DNA of 64,000 nucleotides from Paraflavitalea soli (GTDB lineage Bacteria > Bacteroidota > Bacteroidia > Chitinophagales > Chitinophagaceae): positions 4,530,546 through 4,594,545 of the forward strand of contig NZ_CP032157.1 in the NCBI RefSeq assembly GCF_003555545.1, given 5' to 3'. Both the position numbers and the translations under genes were made by a program. Positions 18,656-26,822 of this stretch are shown in pieces (positions within the stretch are counted from its first letter, which is position 1; every line of letters begins with the position of its first letter). Under the pieces are notes generated by a model that had not been told where the DNA came from, made no database searches, and saw only the letters and a list, made by a program, of their open reading frames with translations.

Positions 18656-19525
18656 TTATTCTTCTTTTTTAACCACTATATGTGCTGTTGGAAAGCTGAA
18701 GCCCTGCACCACGGTTTTCATGAACTCGTCCATTTCTTTAAACTTCCTGAACATATAGTTGCTCACTTCGTGGCCCTTACCTTCATAGGTGTACAAAACG
18801 ACGGGCCAATTCCTTTTCTGCATTTCTTCATATAAGGTATGGGCGCCAAACATCATCATCCAGCCTGCGTCAACGGCCTTGCAAAAGCGATGTGCAGCAG
18901 TACCATAAGGCACCAGCTGATCGTTGGTACCATGCATCAGGAATAAAGGTAGTGGCGGACAGGCATCGATGTTATTGATGTCGAGCACAGCCCCTGAAAA
19001 CGACAGGGCGCCTGCATAAGGAAAGGGCTTATAGTTCTTGTCGCCTTTTCTTACAAAAGGATTGTATACCAGGTTGAGAATGGCTTCTGCACCTGCACTA
19101 CTGCCGGCAATGAAAAGCTTAGTAGTATCAACCTGTAAAGCAGCAGCATGGCTTGTCAGGTATTTGGTGGCATCGGCGGCATCCTCTGCTGCCAGGCGGA
19201 TGGCTTTGAGTTTTTCAGGGGTAGCGGTCTCACAGCCAAAGCTTTTGCCTTTCAGGTACAAGCGGTACTTAATCACGAACACTGAATAGCCCAGTTTGGT
19301 CAATCCATCGGCCATGGGCGTTTGGTTGGCAGGATCGCCACCGGTAAAAGCGCCGCCGTGCACAAACAGTACGGATATACCATTGGGTGTACCCTTGGGT
19401 TTGTATTGGTCTACCCACAATGTATCCTGGTCTTTAATTGCATAGGTGAGGCGCGGCACCTGCTGGCCCTGTGCCAAACAAGGAGCCAGGGTGACTATGA
19501 ATACGCTTACTAAGAGTGGTCGCAT
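18656..19525 (-). CDS. Secreted alpha/beta-hydrolase (esterase)
   Basis: I place the start at 19525 (MRPLLVSVFIVTLAPCLAQG), giving 289 residues with a signal peptide; the longer frame reads through a palindromic repeat. The fold is that of HSL/BD-FAE-like carboxylesterases: oxyanion motif HGGAF at 56-60, nucleophile S143 in GSSAG, and likely triad partners D202 (HGTND) and H252 (GKGHE). It should act in the periplasm or at the surface and remove acyl groups from a glycan or an aromatic ester. It is one of five ester- or phosphoester-cleaving enzymes in this cluster. Substrate unknown. Confidence 0.88.
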   Translation of the reverse strand: MRPLLVSVFIVTLAPCLAQGQQVPRLTYAIKDQDTLWVDQYKPKGTPNGISVLFVHGGAFTGGDPANQTPMADGLTKLGYSVFVIKYRLYLKGKSFGCETATPEKLKAIRLAAEDAADATKYLTSHAAALQVDTTKLFIAGSSAGAEAILNLVYNPFVRKGDKNYKPFPYAGALSFSGAVLDINNIDACPPLPLFLMHGTNDQLVPYGTAAHRFCKAVDAGWMMMFGAHTLYEEMQKRNWPVVLYTYEGKGHEVSNYMFRKFKEMDEFMKTVVQGFSFPTAHIVVKKEE

Positions 19526-19550
19526 AACAAGGATATTTTTGTTTTCAGTT

Positions 19551-19654
19551 AAAGGTGAGCCGCCCTGCAGCCCGCACTTTGCCACCCGCAGGGCGACCCA
19601 CCTTTGACTTCGCAGAGTCGCTCTCGCAGCTGCACTGCAGAACGACCCACCTTA
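19551..19654. repeat. REP-like palindrome, copy 2, with an extra half-site
   Basis: Left arm 19551-19568 and right arm 19587-19604 pair at 16 of 18 positions (AAAGGTG...CGCCCTGC against GCAGGGCGACCCACCTTT). A small hairpin GACTTCGCAGAGTC follows, then an additional right-arm copy at 19637-19654. It lies between two genes of one operon, downstream of an SGNH gene. Confidence 0.75.
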
Positions 19655-19657
19655 AAC

Positions 19658-20341
19658 TTACAAATACTTTTTCTTCTTCAGGTAATCTACCCACAGTACG
19701 TAGGCAGCTGGTCTTACATGAATACCATCGGCGGTGTATTCCTTCTTCAGGTCACCATTGGCATCGGCAAATACCTCATGCAGGTTGATGTAGGTAAGCT
19801 TGTATTTGTCGGCCAGCTGGCGGATGCCAATATTGAGCTGCAGGATACTGTCTTTTTTATTTTTCAGGTAAGCGGCAGTAGTCAGTGGTTCGTACAAAGG
19901 CAATACGCTTTGCACATACAAGGTCGTTTTGGGAGAATTGGTCCGGATATAATTAATGATGCGCTCGTAATTGTTCAGGATCACTTCTTTGGGAAGGGCT
20001 CTGCTGAGGTCGTTGATACCGATGAGCAGGAATACTTTTTTAGGAGCGGCTTTCACTACCATGTCGAGTCGGGCCAGTACGCCAAAAGTATTATCGCCCC
20101 CGATGCCCCGGTTCATTATTTTCTGGCCGGGGAGCAATTCGCTCCAGTTGCCCCGCTCGGTAATGCTATTGCCCAGGAATACGATGCCTTTCTGCTGAAG
20201 GGGCAGGGTATTGAACAATTCCATTCTGCCCTGATAATAGGTATTGTTGTAACTGCTGTCAATCTTCTTTTCAGGCTGTTGTGCCAAAGATGTAATAGCC
20301 ATGAAGAGAAAGCCGGCAAGAAAATAAGTGCGTTTATTCAT
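19658..20341 (-). CDS. Secreted SGNH/GDSL hydrolase (paralogue 1 of 3)
   Basis: A 227-residue precursor with the signal peptide MNKRTYFLAGFLFMAITSLA. Block I is FLGNSIT with catalytic S59; block II NRGIGGDN supplies the oxyanion glycine; block III LLIGINDLS supplies the asparagine; block V ADGIHVRPAAY supplies the Asp/His pair. Small enzymes of this type deacylate sugars (sialate or xylan acetyl groups, platelet-activating-factor-like esters). It is closely similar to the products of 20426-21100 and 22971-23669 and shares their N-terminal DSSY-N-YY motif. Its place in a glycan cluster suggests removal of O-acetyl groups, an inference. Confidence 0.92.
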   Translation of the reverse strand: MNKRTYFLAGFLFMAITSLAQQPEKKIDSSYNNTYYQGRMELFNTLPLQQKGIVFLGNSITERGNWSELLPGQKIMNRGIGGDNTFGVLARLDMVVKAAPKKVFLLIGINDLSRALPKEVILNNYERIINYIRTNSPKTTLYVQSVLPLYEPLTTAAYLKNKKDSILQLNIGIRQLADKYKLTYINLHEVFADANGDLKKEYTADGIHVRPAAYVLWVDYLKKKKYL

Positions 20342-20354
20342 ACATGTTTTTTTA

Positions 20355-20382
20355 AAGCTGCGAGCTTTGAGCTGCGAGCAAA
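20355..20382. repeat. Heptameric GAGCTNN array, copy A (4 units)
   Basis: Four consecutive 7-bp units follow the pattern GAGCTNN. The first unit begins AAGCT instead of GAGCT and the last is GAGCAAA. It lies in the 84-bp gap between two SGNH genes. Related arrays are at 25104, 39678 and 47798, all in the same orientation in the window. Confidence 0.85.
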
Positions 20383-20425
20383 TACGGCTTTTGTTACGAT
20401 TTCGCTTTGCGAAGCTAACATTGCA

Positions 20426-21100
20426 TTACAAATATTTTTCCTTTTTCAGGTAATTGGCCCACAAGATATAGGCTGCCTGTTTCAGGTGCAGTCCATCGGT
20501 GGTAAGGTCCCTCCTTAACTGTCCGTTGTCATCTACAAATACGGGATGCAGATCGATATAGGGACAATCATATTTAGCTGCCACAGCCTTCATGCGCTCA
20601 TTCAACTGATTTATTTTGCTGTTGGTGATCTTCACATAAATATTGGCCAGTACAGATTCTGTAACAGGCAATACGCTTTGGAAATACAATTTGGTACGGG
20701 GGGATACAGCTTTTACTTTGGCTGCTATCCGTTCATAATTGTTCACGATATAATCAATGGGGGTACCCCGTTTAATATCGTTGACCCCGATGGTTAAGAA
20801 TATCTTGCGGGGCTTGATGGCCAGTACCTGGTCCAGCCGGGCATATACACCAAAGGAGTTGTCACCACTGATACCCCGGTTGATCACCTGCTCACCGGGC
20901 AACACTTCGGCCCAGGCTCCCACCTCGGTAATGCTATTGCCCAGGAAGACGATGCTTTTCTTAATGGGATGCAGGCTATCAAAGTACTTCACCCGCTCTA
21001 CATAATATCCATTGGCATAACTGCTATCGCTTGATGCATCAGTTTGCGCGCTCAAAGTGCCGGTGACCAACACCAGGCTGGCTACTAAAAATAGTTTCAT
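20426..21100 (-). CDS. Secreted SGNH/GDSL hydrolase (paralogue 2 of 3)
   Basis: The start at 21100 (MKLFLVASLVLVTGTLSAQ) gives a 224-residue precursor with a clear signal peptide and sits 1 bp after the symporter stop. Catalytic S56 is in FLGNSIT; NRGISGDN, LTIGVNDIK and TDGLHLKQAAY supply the other SGNH residues. It is paralogous to the genes on either side of the symporter. Three similar copies in one cluster suggest different acyl positions or acyl types on one glycan, or dosage. Confidence 0.92.
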   Translation of the reverse strand: MKLFLVASLVLVTGTLSAQTDASSDSSYANGYYVERVKYFDSLHPIKKSIVFLGNSITEVGAWAEVLPGEQVINRGISGDNSFGVYARLDQVLAIKPRKIFLTIGVNDIKRGTPIDYIVNNYERIAAKVKAVSPRTKLYFQSVLPVTESVLANIYVKITNSKINQLNERMKAVAAKYDCPYIDLHPVFVDDNGQLRRDLTTDGLHLKQAAYILWANYLKKEKYL

Positions 21101-21101
21101 A

Positions 21102-22961
21102 TTATACGGCAGTAATTTTAAGACGATCATACCAGGTGAATTTTAAAATGATTATACAGGCCACCCAAATGCCCACAGCAGTGAAGCCATAACTAAAATA
21201 GCCAAACACAAAGAATACGGGCATGATCACCATACTCATTTGCCAGCAGATACCTACCAGCACGTTCAGCATATCCCACTTAAACTGGCGGTTGGGTTCA
21301 AAGGCAGGATTCACCTGCTGCACCCAATTGAGTACAGGTTTCCAGAAACCCCATGGCCGGGTGTTGGCATAAAAAGTTTCCAGTACTTTTTTATCGGGGA
21401 TGGGTGTGAGGAGGCATCCAATCACACTGGCCGACATAGACAATACCAGGATGATAAAAAAGGAAATGAGGGTACCGATACCACTACCAAACAGGTCCTT
21501 GTACTCCGTAAAATAATTGGTGCTTAACCAGGCCATTAGTTTAGGAACAAACGTGGCAGACAATAATCCAGCCAACATACCGGCAAAATAACCATAGCCA
21601 TTAAAGCGCCACCAGATCCATTTCAATACATTGGCGGCGGCATAACCACCATAGAGGGCAGAAGATATCCATAAGGTGAGTGAACTGAGCGAATCGGCAA
21701 ACAAGCCAAAGAAACAGCCAATAGCGATTATGGCAATGGAGGTGAGGTAACTGCATTTCACATAGTGGCGGGGTGATTCATGGGGTCTGAAATACTTCTT
21801 GTAAAAATCATTGACCAGGTAGGCAGGCGCTGCATTCACAAAAGCAGAGAAAGCGCTCATGAAGGAAGCCAGCAAGCCGGCGAGCACAATACCACGAATA
21901 CCGGCAGGCAGGTAATTACTCACTACCTGGCTGAGGATCACTTCAAAGTCGGGCTTTGCCTGGCCCTGCAAAGTGGGCATGAAATTATTGAAAGCTATGA
22001 GGGTGAGGGCGCTCACCATCATGAATAGGGGGATATACAAAACGAGGTTGGTGAATCCTGAAAGTTTAGCTGCTTCCCAGGGCTTTTTGGCGCTGAGGAT
22101 ACGTTGCATATCAAACCCTGGTACGGGGCCAGCCAGGCTGGCAAAGATGCCCTTACCAATCATCATCAACACCAGGGCACCAAACCATATGAATCCATCT
22201 TCTTCTACCTTCTGGCTGGCCTGCGCAAAATTATCCCAGTTCACATTCAACTTCCACTCGGGCCAGAAAGAAGCCCATCCCTGCGGCAGACGCTGGTGCA
22301 GGCTGTCATAATCTACTCCCTTCACGGCAAATACCACCACGAGGATACAGCTCACCACTAGGATACCATATTGCAGTACTTCGGTAGCGACCACACTGTA
22401 CATACCGCCCTTCACTGTATATAGGGTAGTCAGGGTCACAATGATCAAAGCATAGGTTTGCGGACTGGTGAGCAAGGCATTGGAAAGATCCCAGGGGAGA
22501 ATGTTGGAAGCAAATTTTCCAATACCCACGAATACATATCCAATAAAACCGATCACGCTCACGATGGCAAAGATCACCACGATCATATGGGCCAGCCTTC
22601 CGCCCCTGTCGTCACCAAATCGTTTGATGATCCAATCGGCGCCGGTCATGGCATTGCTTCGCCGTATCCAGATGGCCAGGAATACCATTACAAATATCTG
22701 GTTCCAGATAGGCCATAACCAGGGCAGCCAGGCAGCTTTGAAACCATAGATAAACAAGAGGGCTACATAAAATGCAGTACCGCTCACATCAAACATACCG
22801 CTGCTGTTGCTAAATCCCAGCCAGTACCATTTGATATTGTTATCACCCAGAAAATAAGACTGGATATTCTTAGATGCTTTTTTAGATATCCAGAATCCCA
22901 GGCCGATAATGACCAGCAGGTACAGTAAAATGATGATGATGTCTAAGGTGGAGAGATTCAT
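21102..22961 (-). CDS. Sodium:solute symporter (SSS family)
   Basis: The 619-residue protein has the SSS N-terminus (LSTLDIIIILLYLLVIIGLGFWISKKASKN), the QSYFLGDNNIKWY loop and many hydrophobic helices to the end, roughly 13-15 membrane spans. The family couples sodium entry to uptake of sugars, sialic acids and other small solutes. Placed between SGNH esterase genes and downstream of the SusCD genes, it is the obvious inner-membrane importer for the monosaccharide or small glycan released in the periplasm. It is 9 bp downstream of paralogue 3 and 1 bp upstream of paralogue 2. The carried solute cannot be read from the sequence; an amino sugar is the best guess from context. Confidence 0.93.
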   Translation of the reverse strand: MNLSTLDIIIILLYLLVIIGLGFWISKKASKNIQSYFLGDNNIKWYWLGFSNSSGMFDVSGTAFYVALLFIYGFKAAWLPWLWPIWNQIFVMVFLAIWIRRSNAMTGADWIIKRFGDDRGGRLAHMIVVIFAIVSVIGFIGYVFVGIGKFASNILPWDLSNALLTSPQTYALIIVTLTTLYTVKGGMYSVVATEVLQYGILVVSCILVVVFAVKGVDYDSLHQRLPQGWASFWPEWKLNVNWDNFAQASQKVEEDGFIWFGALVLMMIGKGIFASLAGPVPGFDMQRILSAKKPWEAAKLSGFTNLVLYIPLFMMVSALTLIAFNNFMPTLQGQAKPDFEVILSQVVSNYLPAGIRGIVLAGLLASFMSAFSAFVNAAPAYLVNDFYKKYFRPHESPRHYVKCSYLTSIAIIAIGCFFGLFADSLSSLTLWISSALYGGYAAANVLKWIWWRFNGYGYFAGMLAGLLSATFVPKLMAWLSTNYFTEYKDLFGSGIGTLISFFIILVLSMSASVIGCLLTPIPDKKVLETFYANTRPWGFWKPVLNWVQQVNPAFEPNRQFKWDMLNVLVGICWQMSMVIMPVFFVFGYFSYGFTAVGIWVACIIILKFTWYDRLKITAV

Positions 22962-22970
22962 GATCGGGGA

Positions 22971-23669
22971 TTACAATAGTTTTTGTTGTTTTAAATAGTT
23001 CACCCAGGCCTGGTAACCGAGGCCTGAGAGGTGCAGCCCATCGTAGGTATAGCGGGCATCCAGTTGTTCCCGGGCATCGAGCAGCTGTCCGTATACGGAC
23101 ACATACTTTACCTGCAGCTCTGCCGCCATGCTTTGCAAGGCCCTGTTCAATTCCTGTATCTGCTCATTGGTGCCGGAATAGTATTGGCGGCCAATCAACT
23201 GGTTATTGATGGGAAATACGCTCTGCACATAGATACTGGTGCCGGGTGATCGCCGCTGCACTTCGAGGATGATCTTTTTGTAATTGTCTACAATATTGAC
23301 TACGGGTATCTTTTTATTGATATCGTTGGTGCCGATCAGTATGAAGAGTTTCCTGGGATCATGGCGCAGCACCTCATCGAGCCTGGCGCGTAGGCCATAG
23401 GTATTATCACCGGCAATGCCGCGATTGATGGCCTTCCTAAAGTTGAGCAGTTCGGCCCAATCGCCCCAGTCGGTGATGCTATCGCCCCAAAATACAATGG
23501 CCTTCTTTACGGGCATCAATTGCTGAAAGTAAGCCACCCGGCTATCGTATAAATAATTGTGGTAGGAACTATCCACGGCCTGGGCCTGTATCTTACTCGC
23601 TGCACACAGGGAAAAGCAGCTTACCACAGCTGCCATCCTTAACACGGTATAGGGTCTTTCTAACTTCAT
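22971..23669 (-). CDS. Secreted SGNH/GDSL hydrolase (paralogue 3 of 3)
   Basis: A 232-residue precursor with a signal peptide ending near SKIQAQ. Catalytic S64 lies in FWGDSIT, which keeps the GDS form, unlike the GNS of the other two copies. NRGIAGDN, ILIGTNDIN and YDGLHLSGLGY complete the SGNH set. It shares the DSSY motif near the mature N-terminus with paralogues 1 and 2 and precedes the symporter gene by 9 bp. Likely role: periplasmic deacylation of the imported sugar or oligosaccharide. Confidence 0.92.
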   Translation of the reverse strand: MKLERPYTVLRMAAVVSCFSLCAASKIQAQAVDSSYHNYLYDSRVAYFQQLMPVKKAIVFWGDSITDWGDWAELLNFRKAINRGIAGDNTYGLRARLDEVLRHDPRKLFILIGTNDINKKIPVVNIVDNYKKIILEVQRRSPGTSIYVQSVFPINNQLIGRQYYSGTNEQIQELNRALQSMAAELQVKYVSVYGQLLDAREQLDARYTYDGLHLSGLGYQAWVNYLKQQKLL

Positions 23670-23697
23670 ACAACTATTTTCCAGGTCAGTTTGAATA

Positions 23698-25095
23698 TTA
23701 TGTCTTCCACATCCATCCCCGCTTTGTGAACCAAACGGTCACTATCGAAACAATAGCGGTAAACAAAATGCCACTTAAAAACCCGGTGAACGCGCTTTGC
23801 TGCATACCTGTGTATAAAGTCATGGCACCAGTCAGGTGCAGCAAGGGCAGCAACAACAGGTTGCCGGTTACATAGGCCACCATGGGATTTCTGCCATTGA
23901 GGCTCAGGTAATGGACGATACGCTCTCCGATGCCGGTAAACTGAAAGCCATAAAAAGCGATCAACATAAAAAAGGCCAGTCCGCCGGTTACCAGGTAGTA
24001 ACTAAAGGTGGAGGGGTCTTTTTTAATGCCTCCTTCATAAGATTCAAAGAAAAGTCCCAACAACAACAGGAATGTTCCGGCTTTAAAAAATGCCATCAAT
24101 AAAGGTTCATGGTGCTTTTTCTCTTTTTTCAGGCAAACATATATCAGCCCGCAAAGTGCAGCCGTGAGGATAAGATTGATCAAAAGATGCCGGCCGAAGA
24201 GCAATATTACATTGATTACGATAATAGCAAAGGATAAAAAAGCAATCAGGCCAGTACTCGTTCTTCCTGTATCGTCTTTGGAGAAGTTGTGCTGGGTTTT
24301 ATACTTCAGTAACCAGTCGCCAGCCAGGGTACCGGGCAGGATGATAAACAGGTATTTGAGGTAGTAAAATTTATACATCCAGGGGATGGGCGACCATTGC
24401 AACAGCCTGTCATTCCAGGAACCTGCTTCTTTGGCGCCCAGTATTACACCCATCAGAAAAAGCAGGAATCCCATGCGCAACCAGGGATTTTCTTTGGTAA
24501 ACCACCAGATGAGGGTACCAAAGAAGGCCATATTGCCCAGCACAATAATAATGATATCACTCCTGTTGAGGGAAAAACCCTGTCCATCTTTAAATGGAAG
24601 CAGGGACAACATCGTGCCGGCAGCTACAAAAGCCAGTACACGGATTGCCATAAACAATTTTGTGTGCTGCTGGCCCGCGGGTTTATAAAATTGAAAGAAA
24701 AGCAACACAAAGGCTATCACTGAAAGGAGATAATAGATAGGGTACGGATCGCTGCTCATCATACCAGCACGGGCATGCACGGTAAAGAGGGCAAAGAATA
24801 CGAGCAATATATATCGTCTGCCAGCTATCCAAAGCACAGACAGAAAGCTGGTTCCTTCTTTTAGTTTTTTATTCAAAGCCAGGGGAATGGCAGCCCCCAT
24901 GCTAAAAAGAAAAAAGGGAAATACAAGGTCAACCCAGGTAATGCCAGGCAAAGTTGGTATGAAGGTATGGCCGGGCGGAGGCGTTTGGGCATGGTACATC
25001 CAGGCAGGCAGAATGCCAAAGGCAATACTGCTGGAAAGCACCATGGCCAGTATGGCCAGGCCTCTTAAGGCGTCTAAACTATTGTTGCGTTGCAT
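23698..25095 (-). CDS. DUF5009/HGSNAT-like membrane acyltransferase
   Basis: The 465-residue polytopic protein begins QRNNSLDALRGLAILAMVLSSS, the start of the DUF5009/acyltransferase-3-like group that includes heparan-alpha-glucosaminide N-acetyltransferase. It continues with about ten or eleven membrane helices, and WVDLVFPFFLFSMGAAIPLAL is typical. HGSNAT-type enzymes carry acetyl groups across the membrane to a glucosamine on the other side. In this cluster it could N-acetylate an amino sugar in the periplasm before uptake, which would fit the NagB and AGE genes. Catalytic histidine not identified. No signal peptide apart from the first helix. Confidence 0.82.
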   Translation of the reverse strand: MQRNNSLDALRGLAILAMVLSSSIAFGILPAWMYHAQTPPPGHTFIPTLPGITWVDLVFPFFLFSMGAAIPLALNKKLKEGTSFLSVLWIAGRRYILLVFFALFTVHARAGMMSSDPYPIYYLLSVIAFVLLFFQFYKPAGQQHTKLFMAIRVLAFVAAGTMLSLLPFKDGQGFSLNRSDIIIIVLGNMAFFGTLIWWFTKENPWLRMGFLLFLMGVILGAKEAGSWNDRLLQWSPIPWMYKFYYLKYLFIILPGTLAGDWLLKYKTQHNFSKDDTGRTSTGLIAFLSFAIIVINVILLFGRHLLINLILTAALCGLIYVCLKKEKKHHEPLLMAFFKAGTFLLLLGLFFESYEGGIKKDPSTFSYYLVTGGLAFFMLIAFYGFQFTGIGERIVHYLSLNGRNPMVAYVTGNLLLLPLLHLTGAMTLYTGMQQSAFTGFLSGILFTAIVSIVTVWFTKRGWMWKT

Positions 25096-25103
25096 TGTCG
25101 AAT

Positions 25104-25145
25104 AAGCTTTGAGCTGTGAGCTACGAGCTTCGAGCCTTTCGCTTC
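25104..25145. repeat. Heptameric GAGCTNN array, copy B (6 units)
   Basis: Six 7-bp units: AAGCTTT, then four GAGCNNN-type units, then a decayed TCGCTTC. It fills the gap between the phosphoesterase and DUF5009 genes. Same family and orientation as the arrays at 20355, 39678 and 47798. Confidence 0.8.
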
Positions 25146-25183
25146 GAATAGCTTTTGTTTGTAGGACTCAGCACATTCCCTGG

Positions 25184-26653
25184 TTACTTCAGTTCAATCT
25201 CTTCTTTATATTTATTCCCAAACCTGTCTGTCACTTCAATCCTTGCCGTAGTAGCCTGGGGCGATGGAGTAGCAAAAAAGAGGTGGTCGGTCAAAAGCGG
25301 CCGTGCCCAGGGATATTTTGCCGGACGGTTGGGTCCCGTAAGGAAAGCCACCACGCTGGCATCGTAATCCGTTTCCTGGCGCATGGCACCTTTGTATACC
25401 CCATCTTCATACCACTCCACCTTCCAGGCATTATCCTGGTTCCAAACATTTACTGCTATATCGTTGGGCTTATTTTTATACGCGCCTTTGTTGTACACCT
25501 TCATTTGGTAATCCTTGCCCTCCCCTACTGTCTTGTAGTACCAGCTCACACTGTCGCCATTGATGGTATACACACCATAACCCCGGGGTGTTCCATCGCC
25601 GCACAGGGGACTGATCCACCAGGTGCCGCATACAGCGGCGTGAATATGTTCGTAGATATTATCGTGAATGATGTTTTCGTTGTAATGGGTATGACCGGTG
25701 AGAAAATGGGCCTGGAAGGGCTTTAATAATTTGTACAGGAATTTCCTGTTGACGGTTACGTCACCGGGATGGTCCGTAGCGGCTTTGGTTCTGGCCTTTT
25801 CATTAGTATAGGCAGAAATATGCATGGACACAAATACCAGGGCGCCTGATTTTACACTACGCAGGTCCTGCTCCAGCCACTTGAATTGCTTTTCAGTTAT
25901 ATAGCCCATGTAATTGTAGCCATCGGAATAATAGAACACATTGTCCAGCACGATGTAGTGTGCCTTGCCCCGGTTGAAGGAGTACCAGGTAGGACCCATG
26001 CTTTTGCGGAAGGTGCTGTCGGATTGTTCGTCTGTACGCACATTGATGTCCATATCGTGGTTGCCCAATACCTGGAAGAAAGGAACGCCTGTTTCTTTGA
26101 TAGCCTTCCTGTATTCGGGTATGATGGGTGGCGCATCCCACGACAGGTCGCCGGCAGCAATACCATGTACCGGCGCATCTTTGGATAATTGCATGGCAAG
26201 CGCTCTCGTATCGGGTACAGCCGTAGTCAATAGTTGATTAGCCTCCTCCTGGTTATTGATCTGCGGATCGGCCCATACCAGGGCATAATGCTTCAGATCG
26301 TCCTGCTTCATTTTGCGCAATACAAAATGCGCGGTGAACACACCATTGACAGGCTTTATCTCTTTATAAAAGAGGGCCATATTATCTGCCGCGGGTATTT
26401 CATAACCCGCGGGAATGGTAATGTATACAAACATTGCCTCGCGGGTGCTTTCCAGGCGGTATTCACCAGCCTGGCTGGTCCATACGATATTGGCGCCGTC
26501 GGTCACTGCCACCTGCGGTAATGGCTTTCCATTGCTATCAGTAACCTTTCCTTTTAGCAGTACATGAACGGAGGGTGACTTAGCCTGAGCAAAGACACCA
26601 ACAGCCCCCGTCAGGAGTAGCACCATTAAATATATTGACCTTAAATACCTCAT
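25184..26653 (-). CDS. Secreted calcineurin-like phosphoesterase
   Basis: A 489-residue protein with a signal peptide (MRYLRSIYLMVLLLTGAVGVFAQ), an N-terminal beta-sandwich of carboxypeptidase-regulatory type (KGKVTDSNGKPLPQVAVTDG, about 34-110) and a metallophosphoesterase core. Metal-binding motifs are WADPQ (128-131), AGDLSWD (167-173), GNHD (197-200), SMHIS (276-280) and GHTH (320-323). The C-terminal part (about 370-489) is another beta-rich domain. It should cleave a phosphoester outside the cytoplasm; phosphorylated glycans or teichoic-type polymers are candidate substrates. Its place among esterases supports a role in stripping substituents from a glycan. Confidence 0.9.
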   Translation of the reverse strand: MRYLRSIYLMVLLLTGAVGVFAQAKSPSVHVLLKGKVTDSNGKPLPQVAVTDGANIVWTSQAGEYRLESTREAMFVYITIPAGYEIPAADNMALFYKEIKPVNGVFTAHFVLRKMKQDDLKHYALVWADPQINNQEEANQLLTTAVPDTRALAMQLSKDAPVHGIAAGDLSWDAPPIIPEYRKAIKETGVPFFQVLGNHDMDINVRTDEQSDSTFRKSMGPTWYSFNRGKAHYIVLDNVFYYSDGYNYMGYITEKQFKWLEQDLRSVKSGALVFVSMHISAYTNEKARTKAATDHPGDVTVNRKFLYKLLKPFQAHFLTGHTHYNENIIHDNIYEHIHAAVCGTWWISPLCGDGTPRGYGVYTINGDSVSWYYKTVGEGKDYQMKVYNKGAYKNKPNDIAVNVWNQDNAWKVEWYEDGVYKGAMRQETDYDASVVAFLTGPNRPAKYPWARPLLTDHLFFATPSPQATTARIEVTDRFGNKYKEEIELK

Positions 26654-26703
26654 TATTTGATGCTTCTTTTTCCTACTTCGTTAGCTTACATGAACCGCCT
26701 TTA

Positions 26704-26758
26704 GAAGGTGGGCCGCCCTGCCGCGCAGCCATGCGGGACTGCAGGGCGACTCACCTTT
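26704..26758. repeat. REP-like palindrome, copy 3
   Basis: Arms at 26704-26721 and 26741-26758 pair at 15 of 18 positions around a 19-nt loop, and match the arms of copy 2 at 19551. It lies between the TIM-barrel lipoprotein gene and the phosphoesterase gene. Confidence 0.75.
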
Positions 26759-26793
26759 TAGTCTTAGCCTTCAGCCCTGGCGGATGCTGTATC

Positions 26794-26821
26794 CTAACAG
26801 CTAATACCTAATGGCTAATTC
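26794..26821. repeat. Heptameric CTAATNN array
   Basis: Four consecutive 7-bp units of the form CTAAYNN (CTAACAG, CTAATAC, CTAATGG, CTAATTC) end 1 bp before the stop codon of the TIM-barrel lipoprotein gene. The architecture, five fixed and two free bases, is the same as that of the GAGCTNN arrays although the sequence differs. Confidence 0.65.
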
Positions 26822-26822
26822 C

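Noticed and set aside
19604-20518. 304-residue open frame on the plus strand across two SGNH genes
   Set aside because: It lies antisense to two clear enzymes with full catalytic motifs, has no recognisable domain and begins in a repeat, so it is a shadow frame.
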